A DNA stretch of 7,774 nt from Saprospiraceae bacterium UBA7328 (GTDB taxonomy: Bacteria; Bacteroidota; Bacteroidia; Chitinophagales; Saprospiraceae), in assembly GCA_002471345.1 (NCBI GenBank), contig DKPS01000194.1:1-7774 (forward strand), in the 5' to 3' direction. Positions 1-7,348 of this stretch are shown piece by piece. The position numbers were made by a program, and so were the translations under genes. The first letter of the stretch is position 1. Each line of letters begins with the position of its first letter. The notes below the pieces were generated by a model. The model made no database searches and was not told the DNA's origin. It saw nothing but the letters and a program-made list of their open reading frames with translations.

Positions 1-856
1 GCACAAAGGTTTATTAGATTGGGACGGTGAAATCCATAGTCTTGCTTGTGCTATAAAATGTGCATGGAGGATTACTACCGTTTCTCCATCATATATGGAA
101 GAGCTTCAAGATAATTTTGATACGCTTACCCCTCTTATGCAAGATGAGAAGCATAAAGCTTTGGGTGTTTTGAATGGTATTGATAATGCATTATGGGATC
201 CTTCTGCAGATCCAATGTTGCCTTTTAACCACAAGAAGTCGCTTTCTTACTTCAAATCTAAGAATAGAGAAATACTGGCAAGTAATTATACATTTGATTT
301 GAAGAAGAAAGCCCTAGTAAGTTTTATAGGTCGGTTTGCTTACGAAAAAGGAGCTGATTTATTAGCAGATGCCATTAGGTCTTTTCTAAAAACTAATTCT
401 TCATTTCATTTTTTCATTTTAGGTTCAGGAGATAAGAGAATAGAATCGGATATACTAACTCTAGTTAAAGAGTATCCCAATAATGTAACTTCCGTAATCG
501 CTTATAACGAACAGCTCGCTCATCACATTTATGCAGCTTCTGACTTTATTCTCATGCCTAGTAGATTTGAGCCTTGTGGCCTTAATCAAATGTATGCTAT
601 GAGATATGGAACAGTCCCAATTGTACGAAGTACAGGAGGACTTAAAGACTCTGTGCCAGATATAGGTGATAACGGAAATGGAATCAGTTTTTTAAAGGCC
701 AATACAAATGATATCGTTTACTCGTTTGGAAGAGCTGCTTCATTGTATAAGAATAAAAAAGAATTCAATACGCTAAGAAATAAAATAGTTAAGCTCGATT
801 TTGACTGGAAGCAATCAGCCCAACAATATATCGAAGAATATAAAAAAATTATGTAG
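1..856 (+). CDS. glgA: Glycogen synthase (ADP-glucose type, GT5), 3' part; 5' end outside window
   Basis: Transfers glucose from ADP-glucose to the non-reducing end of a growing alpha-1,4-glucan in the cytoplasm. The frame is open from base 2, with 284 codons before TAG at 854-856. The internal ATG at 95 is not the true start, because the coding sequence upstream of it (IKCAWRITTVSPSYMEEL) is typical GlgA. The family is usually about 470-490 residues, so roughly 190 are missing on the left. Visible motifs, counted from the first full codon, are NGIDNALWDP near the domain junction, GRFAYEKG at 110-117 with the conserved Arg111 and Lys116 that contact the nucleotide-sugar phosphates, and RFEPCGLNQ with Glu190. 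The STGGLKDSV segment follows. All belong to the C-terminal Rossmann domain of GT-B glycogen synthases. The end looks natural (YIEEYKKIM), not truncated. It abuts glgC with no spacer, so the two are almost certainly co-transcribed and probably translationally coupled. Confidence 0.97.
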   Translation, partial: HKGLLDWDGEIHSLACAIKCAWRITTVSPSYMEELQDNFDTLTPLMQDEKHKALGVLNGIDNALWDPSADPMLPFNHKKSLSYFKSKNREILASNYTFDLKKKALVSFIGRFAYEKGADLLADAIRSFLKTNSSFHFFILGSGDKRIESDILTLVKEYPNNVTSVIAYNEQLAHHIYAASDFILMPSRFEPCGLNQMYAMRYGTVPIVRSTGGLKDSVPDIGDNGNGISFLKANTNDIVYSFGRAASLYKNKKEFNTLRNKIVKLDFDWKQSAQQYIEEYKKIM

Positions 857-2146
857 ATGGAAATGTCACAAAACAATACAGTTGCACTTATATTAGGAGG
901 AGGAGTAGGAAGTAGGTTATACCCACTTACTCAAAACAGGTCAAAACCAGCAGTTCCTATAGCTGGTAAGTACAGGTTGATTGATATTCCAATAAGCAAC
1001 TGTATAAATAGTAATATCAGAAGAATTTTTGTTCTGACAATGTTTAATTCTGCTTCATTAAATAAGCATATCAAGAATACATATCACTTTGATATTTTTT
1101 CCAATGCATTTGTGGATATTCTTGCTGCTCAGCAAACCCCAGATAATCAAGACTGGTTTCAAGGAACGGCAGATGCTGTGAGACAGTCCATGTCAGAACT
1201 TAAAAAATTGAACTATGAGTATATTTTAGTTCTTTCTGGAGATCAGTTATATCAAATGGATTTCGCAGCATTTATGGATTTTCATGTTGAATCTGGAGCC
1301 GATCTATCAGTAGCGACCATACCTGTAAATGCACAAGATGCTACTTCATTTGGTATTATGAAAGTGGATAAAGAAAGTGTGATTCAAAACTTCGTAGAGA
1401 AACCTGACAAGCAAGAAGTTGGTGAATGGAAATCGGTTGTTTCTCCTAACATGAAAAAGGAAAAGAAAGAATTTTTAGCATCCATGGGGATTTATGCATT
1501 TCATAAATCTGTTTTGGAAGAATTGTTTGAAGAAATGCCTGATGCGAATGATTTTGGCAAGGAAATCATACCTCATGCTGTAAATGATAATGCTAGAAAA
1601 GTTATGAGTTATCCTTTTGAAGGTTATTGGACTGATATAGGAAGCATCTCGTCATTCTTTGAGGCCAATCTGAAATTGTCAAAGTACTTACCTGAATATC
1701 ATCTTTATGATAATGCAAAAAAACTCTTTACCAATGCTCGCTTTTTGGCCCCTTCCAAACTTTTTAATACAAAGGTTAATATGGGTTTGCTTTCTGATGG
1801 ATGCATTTGCCATGCACAGGAAGTTTCACATTCCATTTTAGGAATCAGATCAAGAGTAGGAAAAGATACCATCATTAGAGAGTCTATAGTAATGGGTAAT
1901 GATTATTACCAAACACTTGATGATATGACCGAACTTCCAGACAACAAGCTACTCGGTATAGGAAATCAATGCATAATCGAAAGAACTATTTTGGATAAAA
2001 ATGTTAGGATAGGTCATGATGTACACATTATTGGAGATCCTAGTCTTACAGATATAGAAACGGATACATACTGTATTAGAGAAGGGATTATCATTATAAA
2101 AAAAGGTGCATTTATTCCTAATGGATCAAGAATTGGTAAAGTTTGA
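857..2146 (+). CDS. glgC: Glucose-1-phosphate adenylyltransferase (ADP-glucose pyrophosphorylase), plant/cyanobacterial-like
   Basis: Makes ADP-glucose and pyrophosphate from glucose-1-phosphate and ATP, the committed step of glycogen synthesis. The 429-residue length fits the family. The N-terminal nucleotidyltransferase domain shows GGGVGSRLYPLT (14-25) and KPAVP (30-34). It also has WFQGTADAVRQ, SGDQLYQMD with the predicted metal-binding Asp129, FVEKP with Lys182 matching the glucose-1-phosphate lysine, and YWTDIGSISSFFEANL. The C-terminal part is a left-handed beta-helix type region ending in RIGKV. Motifs such as RLIDIPISNC and LTMFNSASLNKHI resemble plant and cyanobacterial enzymes more than the E. 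coli form. At positions matching activator-site lysines, Lys381 (in LDKN) is kept, but Arg408 (YCIREG) and Asn27 (TQNR) replace lysine. ATG 857 follows the glgA TAG directly. ATG 863 is an equally plausible start, losing two residues, and no clear Shine-Dalgarno sequence decides between them. Confidence 0.97.
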   Translation: MEMSQNNTVALILGGGVGSRLYPLTQNRSKPAVPIAGKYRLIDIPISNCINSNIRRIFVLTMFNSASLNKHIKNTYHFDIFSNAFVDILAAQQTPDNQDWFQGTADAVRQSMSELKKLNYEYILVLSGDQLYQMDFAAFMDFHVESGADLSVATIPVNAQDATSFGIMKVDKESVIQNFVEKPDKQEVGEWKSVVSPNMKKEKKEFLASMGIYAFHKSVLEELFEEMPDANDFGKEIIPHAVNDNARKVMSYPFEGYWTDIGSISSFFEANLKLSKYLPEYHLYDNAKKLFTNARFLAPSKLFNTKVNMGLLSDGCICHAQEVSHSILGIRSRVGKDTIIRESIVMGNDYYQTLDDMTELPDNKLLGIGNQCIIERTILDKNVRIGHDVHIIGDPSLTDIETDTYCIREGIIIIKKGAFIPNGSRIGKV

Positions 2147-2181
2147 TCTATATCAGATAATTCTCCGTGTCAATTTTTATA

Positions 2182-2189
2182 TAGTTTCG
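2182..2189 (+). promoter_or_regulatory. Possible degenerate Bacteroidota -7 element upstream of the GH31 gene
   Basis: TAGTTTCG matches TAnnTTTG at five of six defined positions. It is followed by GCGCCCTAATTTTTA, a small GC block and T-run that also occurs in similar form upstream of valS. No TTG-type -33 element lies at the expected 19-21 base spacing. It sits 26 bases before the ATG at 2216. The gene may instead be read from the glg transcript, so this is a weak call. Confidence 0.25.
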
Positions 2190-2215
2190 CGCCCTAATTT
2201 TTAAAGCGTCTGTGT

Positions 2216-4594
2216 ATGTCTCCAGAAGTACAAAAACATTTTAGTGATCACGAGTTTTATCCTGGATCACTCAATGAATATAAGCAAGAAGGAAATGTAG
2301 TAAGCCTTTCAGCAAGTAGTGACACTGTTTTGAGGGTTTATGCTATTTCTGACGAAATTCTCAGATTCAGATATTCCACAGATGGTTATTTTGAGAATGA
2401 CTTTTCTTATGCAATAGATCCAAAGTTCAAAGGTGAATTAAAAACCTTTGATGTTAGTGACGATATCACTGACATAATTATAACCACTGCAGCAATAATC
2501 TGTAAGATTAAAAAAGCCAACCTCAACGTTACCATTTTTGATTTGGACGGTAAAATAATCGTAGAAGATGAGAAGGGCTTTCATTGGGAGATGAATAACA
2601 AATTTGGAGGAAATATTGTAGAAATGTCCAAAAAAGTCCAAAGAAACGAGGCTTTTTATGGCCTAGGGGATAAACCAACAGATCTCAATATTAAAGGCAA
2701 AAGGTTTGAAAACTGGGGCACTGACAATTATGGATATTCTAAAAATACAGATCCTCTCTATAAAAGCATTCCGATCTATTATGGATTGCATGATGGGATA
2801 GGTTATGGTATATTTTTCGATAATACATTTAGGTCCAATTTTGATTTTGGAAGTGAAAGAAATAATGCTTTGAGCTTTTGGGCTCAGGGAGGGGAGATGA
2901 ACTATTACTTTATTGCAGGGCCCTCATTAATGGATGCATGTAGGAGATATACTCTTTTCACTGGGACCCCAGAGATGCCTCCTCTTTGGTCTCTAGGTTA
3001 TCAACAATGTAAATGGTCTTATCATCCAGAATCTCAAGTAAGAGATGTCTGTCAAAAAATGAGAGAATACCAGATTCCGTGTGATGCCATCTATTTAGAT
3101 ATTGATTACATGGATGGGTTCAGATGTTTTACATGGGATGACGAAAAGTTTCCTGCACCCAAAAAGATGATTGCCGATTTAAAAGAGGATGGCTTCAAGA
3201 CAATGGTTATCATCGATCCTGGAATCAAAGTAGATAAAGATTACTGGGTTTTCAAAGAGGGATTGGAAAATGGCTATTTCTGTAGACGACCTGATGGCCC
3301 TTTTGTCAAAGGAAAAGTATGGCCTGGAGAATGCTATTTCCCAGACTTTACAAACCCAGAAGTAAGGGAATGGTGGTCTGGATTATACAAAGAGTTAATT
3401 GAGGATGTAGGAGTTGCTGGAGTTTGGAATGACATGAATGAGCCAGCTTTATTTGAAGTAGAGAGTAAAACTTTTCCAAATGATGTCTTACATGATTATG
3501 ATGGAAACCTTTGTAGTCATAGAAAGGCCCATAATGTCTACGGGATGCAAATGGCAAGGGCTACTGCAGATGGTGTAAAAAGATTTTCTAATGGTAAAAG
3601 ATCTCTTATAATCACTAGGTCTGGTTATTCTGGAATGCAGAGATTTTCATCAGTCTGGACAGGTGACAATATTGCATCGATAGAACATCTCTGGTTAGCC
3701 TCTGTACAAGCACAAAGGTTGAGTATTTCAGGGGTGTCATTTTCAGGTTCAGATATAGGAGGATTTATAGAGACTCCTTCCGGAGAATTATTTATCAGAT
3801 GGATACAGTTGGGAATATTTCATCCTTTCTGCAGAGTACATTCATCCGGTGATCATGGTGATCAGGAGCCTTGGTCTTTTGGTGATGAATATGCAGTACT
3901 CTTTAAGAAATTTGTTGAGATCAGATATCAATTATTAGGGTATCTGTATACCACATTCTACGATTATCATAGGAATGGTACACCTATGCTTAGACCAATA
4001 GTATTTTATGATCAGCATGACGCTGAAAATGTGAGTAGAGATCACGAATTCCTTTGTGGGCCAGACATATTAGTACTTCCAGTATTGAATCATCTGGGAC
4101 AAGGAAGAAACATTTATTTACCTGAAGGTGAGTGGTATGATTACTGGAATGGTGATCGATTTGAAGGAAAAAATCATATCACAAAAGAATATACCCTTGA
4201 GAATTTTCCGTTCTTTATAAAAGCTGGTGCAGTAATTCCTATTTACCCAATTCAACAATATGTGGGTGAAACTGAGGTCGAAGAAATTGAGTTAAGAGTG
4301 TTTTTTAGCTTCTCGCTTTATTCTAGCCAATTTTATGATGATGCACAAGATGGATATGAATATGAAGAGGGAGATTATAGGTTATCTAAGTTTACTACCA
4401 AAGGAACTGAATCCAGTTTTATGATCATACAAGAAATAGAAGGAAGTTTTCAATCAAAAATCAAAACCTATTCTATTTCATTGAAAGGAATACCTTTTGA
4501 CATTAGTGCTATACATGTCGATGGAAGACCAATTGAAACTATTGAGCACGAACTTAAAGTATCTTCAAACTTTAAAGAGATCCAATTGGTTTAA
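2216..4594 (+). CDS. GH31 family alpha-glucosidase, cytoplasmic
   Basis: A retaining alpha-glucosidase that probably releases glucose from maltose, maltooligosaccharides or glycogen-derived oligosaccharides. The 792 residues show the full GH31 order: an N-terminal beta-sandwich (about 25-250, with FYGLGDKPTD and the IRFRY-like LRFRYSTDGYF), a (beta/alpha)8 barrel from about 255 to 590, then two C-terminal beta-domains, the last resembling DUF5110. The nucleophile is Asp406 in WNDMNEP and the acid/base is Asp484 in WTGDN. Other active-site segments are YLDIDYMDGF, VIIDPGIK, SGSDIGGF and HPFCRVHSSGDHGDQEPW. There is no signal peptide, lipobox or membrane segment at the N-terminus (MSPEVQKHF), so it acts inside the cell. 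ATG 2216 lacks a Shine-Dalgarno sequence, as is usual in Bacteroidota. It lies 69 bases after glgC on the same strand, supporting a role in glucan turnover. GH31 also contains alpha-xylosidases and other specificities, so the exact substrate is inferred. Confidence 0.95.
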   Translation: MSPEVQKHFSDHEFYPGSLNEYKQEGNVVSLSASSDTVLRVYAISDEILRFRYSTDGYFENDFSYAIDPKFKGELKTFDVSDDITDIIITTAAIICKIKKANLNVTIFDLDGKIIVEDEKGFHWEMNNKFGGNIVEMSKKVQRNEAFYGLGDKPTDLNIKGKRFENWGTDNYGYSKNTDPLYKSIPIYYGLHDGIGYGIFFDNTFRSNFDFGSERNNALSFWAQGGEMNYYFIAGPSLMDACRRYTLFTGTPEMPPLWSLGYQQCKWSYHPESQVRDVCQKMREYQIPCDAIYLDIDYMDGFRCFTWDDEKFPAPKKMIADLKEDGFKTMVIIDPGIKVDKDYWVFKEGLENGYFCRRPDGPFVKGKVWPGECYFPDFTNPEVREWWSGLYKELIEDVGVAGVWNDMNEPALFEVESKTFPNDVLHDYDGNLCSHRKAHNVYGMQMARATADGVKRFSNGKRSLIITRSGYSGMQRFSSVWTGDNIASIEHLWLASVQAQRLSISGVSFSGSDIGGFIETPSGELFIRWIQLGIFHPFCRVHSSGDHGDQEPWSFGDEYAVLFKKFVEIRYQLLGYLYTTFYDYHRNGTPMLRPIVFYDQHDAENVSRDHEFLCGPDILVLPVLNHLGQGRNIYLPEGEWYDYWNGDRFEGKNHITKEYTLENFPFFIKAGAVIPIYPIQQYVGETEVEEIELRVFFSFSLYSSQFYDDAQDGYEYEEGDYRLSKFTTKGTESSFMIIQEIEGSFQSKIKTYSISLKGIPFDISAIHVDGRPIETIEHELKVSSNFKEIQLV

Positions 4595-4631
4595 TTATTC
4601 AATAACAGAAGATATTAAGGTTTAATTAAAA

Positions 4632-4639
4632 TACCTTTG
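4632..4639 (+). promoter_or_regulatory. Putative Bacteroidota-type -7 promoter element for valS
   Basis: TACCTTTG is an exact match to the Bacteroidota housekeeping sigma -7 consensus TAnnTTTG. It stands 37 bases before the valS ATG, in the 82-base gap after the GH31 gene. Transcription would begin around the GC-rich block GGGCGC or just after it. No TTG appears 19-21 bases upstream, so the -33 half is weak or absent. The element also falls on the right arm of a 5-bp inverted repeat (AAGGT 4617-4621, ACCTT 4633-4637). Confidence 0.45.
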
Positions 4640-4676
4640 GGCGCAAATTTTTACTGAGTAGAAAAGCTGCGCACAA

Positions 4677-7307
4677 ATGAGTGAGATCACATCAAGGTAT
4701 GTACCAGGAGAAGTAGAAGACAAATGGTATCAACACTGGAAAACAAAAGGATATTTCCATTCTGTTCCAGATGAAAGAGAATCATATTCTATAGTCATTC
4801 CTCCTCCAAATGTGACAGGAGTCCTTCATATGGGTCACATGCTGAATAATACTGTTCAGGATATGCTTGCCAGAAAAGCTAGACTAGATGGTAAAAATGT
4901 ATGTTGGGTACCAGGTACCGATCATGCATCTATAGCTACAGAAGCTAAGGTGGTAAAAATGCTTCGGGAGAAAGGAATAAAAAAATCTGATCTCAGTAGA
5001 GACGAATTCATGTCCCATGCTTGGGAATGGAAAGAAAAATACGGTGGTATCATACTGAATCAACTTGAAAAACTAGGAGCTTCATGCGATTGGGAAAGGA
5101 CTGCTTTCACCATGGATAAAGTTAGATCTGAGTCCGTAATACAAGCCTTCTGTGACCTTTATGAAAAAGGAAAACTCTATAGAGATTATAGGATGGTCAA
5201 TTGGGACCCAGAAGCTCAAACTGTATTATCCAATGAAGAGGTTCTTTATAAAGAAGAGAAAGGAAAGCTTTATCACTTACGTTATCAAATTGAAGGCAGT
5301 AAAGACGAGTACATTACAATTGCAACTGCAAGGCCCGAAACAATAATGGGCGATAGTGCAATAGCTGTTCATCCTGATGATCCGCGATATTTAGAGATGA
5401 AAGGTAAAAAGGCCATTATACCAATTCTTAATCGGTCCATACCAATCATATTTGATAATTATGTAGAAATGGACTTTGGAAGTGGAGCTTTAAAAGTAAC
5501 TCCTGCACATGATATCAATGATTATGAAATTGGCAAAAGGCACAGTCTAGAAACAATTGATGTACTCAATGCAAATGGTACAATAAGTGACGCAGGGCAG
5601 ATTCTGGTTGGAATGGATAGATTCAAAGCTCGTAAAGCTATTATTCCAATGCTTGAAGATATTGGTCATTTGATAAAAACTGAGGACTATGAAAAGAATG
5701 TAGGAAGATCCGAAAGGACTAATTCAATTGTAGAACCAAGGCTTTCACTTCAGTGGTATGTAGATATGAAGTCTCTGGCAAAACCTGCACTTGATGCTGT
5801 AGAAAGTGATGAAGTTGAATTCTTTCCTAAAAATCAAAAAAACCTTTATAGACACTGGATGGAGAATATCAGAGACTGGTGTGTCTCGAGACAGCTGTGG
5901 TGGGGGCATCGTATTCCTGCATATTATTATAAAGAAGATGTCTATGTTGATGTTAGTACTGAAGGGGCATTTGCAAAAGCAAAAAAGGATCATCCAAATA
6001 TTACTATGACCGATTTAAAACAAGAAGAAGATGTACTTGATACTTGGTGCTCTTCATGGCTCTGGCCAATTTCTTGTTTTCATGGTTTTCAAAGTAGAGA
6101 AGAACTAGACTACTACTATCCAACAGCCGTTTTGGTTACAGGCTGGGATATCATTTTCCTTTGGGTTGCTCGAATGATTATGAGTGGGTATGAATGGGAA
6201 GGAAAGCGTCCTTTCAAGGATGTATACTTTACTGGAATGGTAAGAGATCAACAGAGAAGGAAAATGAGTAAATCATTAGGGAATTCACCTGATGCACTTA
6301 AACTCATTTCTGATTTTGGTGCTGATGGTGTACGATTTGGTATTATGTCGTCTTCACCTGCAGGTGGTGATCTATTATTTGATGAAAAGCTTTGTGAACA
6401 AGGAAGAAACTTTAGCAATAAAATTTGGAATGCCCTTAGACTTGTTAAAGGGTGGGAGATGGCAGATGTAGATCAACCAGTTGAGAATAAATTAGCTATT
6501 AATTGGATTACACAGAAACTCAACGAAGTTGTTCAATCTGTTGAAGATGATTTTAATCAATATCGTCTGTCTGAAGCTACCATGACTTTGTACAATTTTA
6601 TTTGGAATGACTTCTGTTCTTGGTATTTAGAAATGATCAAACCACCATTTGGTGAAGGGATTGACAAGGAAAGCTTAGAGAGCACAATTCAGCTGTTTGA
6701 GAATATGATGATCATACTTCATCCACTTATGCCATTCTTGACCGAAGAAGTATATCATTTGTTAGACGAAAGGGAAGATGGAGATGATTGTATTATTGCT
6801 CAATATCCAAGTGCCAATGAGGTTGATAAGGATCTAATAAAAGGAGTCGCAGGGATTCAATCTATTATAGGAAAAGTAAGAGAAGTCAGGGCGTCAAAAG
6901 GATTAAAGCAGAAAGAGAAATTGACATTATTAGTGGAGTCCAAAGAAGAAATTGAAAAAATCTATTCCCATCCCGGAGCAATTCAATTAGTGAGCAAATT
7001 GGCCTATTTAGGAGAATTCAAAGACACAACCAATTTTCCAGAAGAAGGTGTGTCATTTATGGCAGACAACAGAAAGTTCTTTGTGCCCTTAGAGTTGGAA
7101 ATTAATGTAGAAGAAGAAATAGAAAAACTCACAAAAGAAATTAAATATGCTGAAGGATTTCTTCAGTCCGTAGCTAAGAAATTAAGTAATGAGAGATTTG
7201 TCAATAATGCTCCAGAACAAGTTGTGGCCAATGAAAAAAAGAAACAATCTGATGGTCAAGCAAGACTGAAAATTTTGAAAGAAAGTTTACTGAAGCTACA
7301 AGCCTAA
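4677..7307 (+). CDS. valS: Valyl-tRNA synthetase
   Basis: Charges tRNA-Val with valine using ATP and edits mischarged threonine; an essential cytoplasmic class Ia synthetase. All 876 residues appear present, the usual bacterial length. The HIGH signature is HMGH at 51-54 within PPPNVTGVLHMGH, followed by the PGTDHASIAT segment. The inserted CP1 editing domain shows ATARPET (216-222) and KVTPAHDINDYE (273-284), both typical of ValRS. WWGHRIP, LDTWCSSWLWP and VTGWDIIFLWVARMIM follow, then the KMSKS loop at 529-533. A helical anticodon-binding domain covers roughly 610-760. The C-terminal tail (about 812-876), rich in Glu and Lys with heptad-like leucines, is the ValRS coiled-coil arm that contacts tRNA. 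LDTWCSS has Cys where Phe is more common, which looks like mild drift. ATG 4677 gives the normal N-terminus (SRYVPGEVEDKWYQHW). It is unlinked in function to the glucan genes and probably has its own promoter. Confidence 0.99.
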   Translation: MSEITSRYVPGEVEDKWYQHWKTKGYFHSVPDERESYSIVIPPPNVTGVLHMGHMLNNTVQDMLARKARLDGKNVCWVPGTDHASIATEAKVVKMLREKGIKKSDLSRDEFMSHAWEWKEKYGGIILNQLEKLGASCDWERTAFTMDKVRSESVIQAFCDLYEKGKLYRDYRMVNWDPEAQTVLSNEEVLYKEEKGKLYHLRYQIEGSKDEYITIATARPETIMGDSAIAVHPDDPRYLEMKGKKAIIPILNRSIPIIFDNYVEMDFGSGALKVTPAHDINDYEIGKRHSLETIDVLNANGTISDAGQILVGMDRFKARKAIIPMLEDIGHLIKTEDYEKNVGRSERTNSIVEPRLSLQWYVDMKSLAKPALDAVESDEVEFFPKNQKNLYRHWMENIRDWCVSRQLWWGHRIPAYYYKEDVYVDVSTEGAFAKAKKDHPNITMTDLKQEEDVLDTWCSSWLWPISCFHGFQSREELDYYYPTAVLVTGWDIIFLWVARMIMSGYEWEGKRPFKDVYFTGMVRDQQRRKMSKSLGNSPDALKLISDFGADGVRFGIMSSSPAGGDLLFDEKLCEQGRNFSNKIWNALRLVKGWEMADVDQPVENKLAINWITQKLNEVVQSVEDDFNQYRLSEATMTLYNFIWNDFCSWYLEMIKPPFGEGIDKESLESTIQLFENMMIILHPLMPFLTEEVYHLLDEREDGDDCIIAQYPSANEVDKDLIKGVAGIQSIIGKVREVRASKGLKQKEKLTLLVESKEEIEKIYSHPGAIQLVSKLAYLGEFKDTTNFPEEGVSFMADNRKFFVPLELEINVEEEIEKLTKEIKYAEGFLQSVAKKLSNERFVNNAPEQVVANEKKKQSDGQARLKILKESLLKLQA

Positions 7308-7322
7308 ATAAGAATTCGGATG

Positions 7323-7348
7323 AACTTATAAAACTTATATCAACTTAT
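7323..7348. repeat. Three short direct copies of AACTTAT at the valS/waaA junction
   Basis: AACTTAT occurs exactly at 7323-7329, 7332-7338 and 7342-7348, a period of 9-10 bases. It spans the end of the 27-base gap and the last codons of waaA on the other strand. The third copy also forms the left arm of an imperfect AT-rich inverted repeat (AACTTATT, 6-base loop, AATAAAGTT with one bulged A). The function is unknown and chance in AT-rich DNA is quite possible. Confidence 0.4.

Noticed and set aside
2141..2158. Hairpin over the glgC stop codon (TGAT/ATCA core, 4-base loop) as a terminator
   Set aside because: The stem is AT-rich with G-T pairs and the nearest T-run is about 15 bases beyond it, so it does not fit an intrinsic terminator.
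2438..2641. Open frame of 67 codons on the - strand inside the GH31 gene
   Set aside because: It lies wholly within a strongly supported GH31 coding region and its translation shows no recognisable motif; a shadow frame.
3348..3557. Open frame of 69 codons on the - strand over the GH31 catalytic site
   Set aside because: It is antisense to the conserved WNDMNEP region, so its openness follows from the sense codons. No independent signal supports it.
2216..4594. Alpha-1,4-glucan lyase or alpha-xylosidase as the identity of the GH31 protein
   Set aside because: Glucan lyases share the fold, but the close family look (LRFRY, WNDMNEP, WTGDN) and position next to glgA and glgC favour alpha-glucosidase. 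The alternatives cannot be fully excluded without assays.
4595..4676. T-box or other riboswitch leader for valS
   Set aside because: The 82-base gap is too short for a T-box. No T-box consensus, specifier stem or antiterminator is visible, and T-boxes are not typical of Bacteroidota.
5745..6009. Opposing small open frames on both strands inside valS (5745-5993 - and 5806-6009 +), plus 5152-5346 +
   Set aside because: All lie inside conserved ValRS sequence in other frames, with no domain content or start signals.
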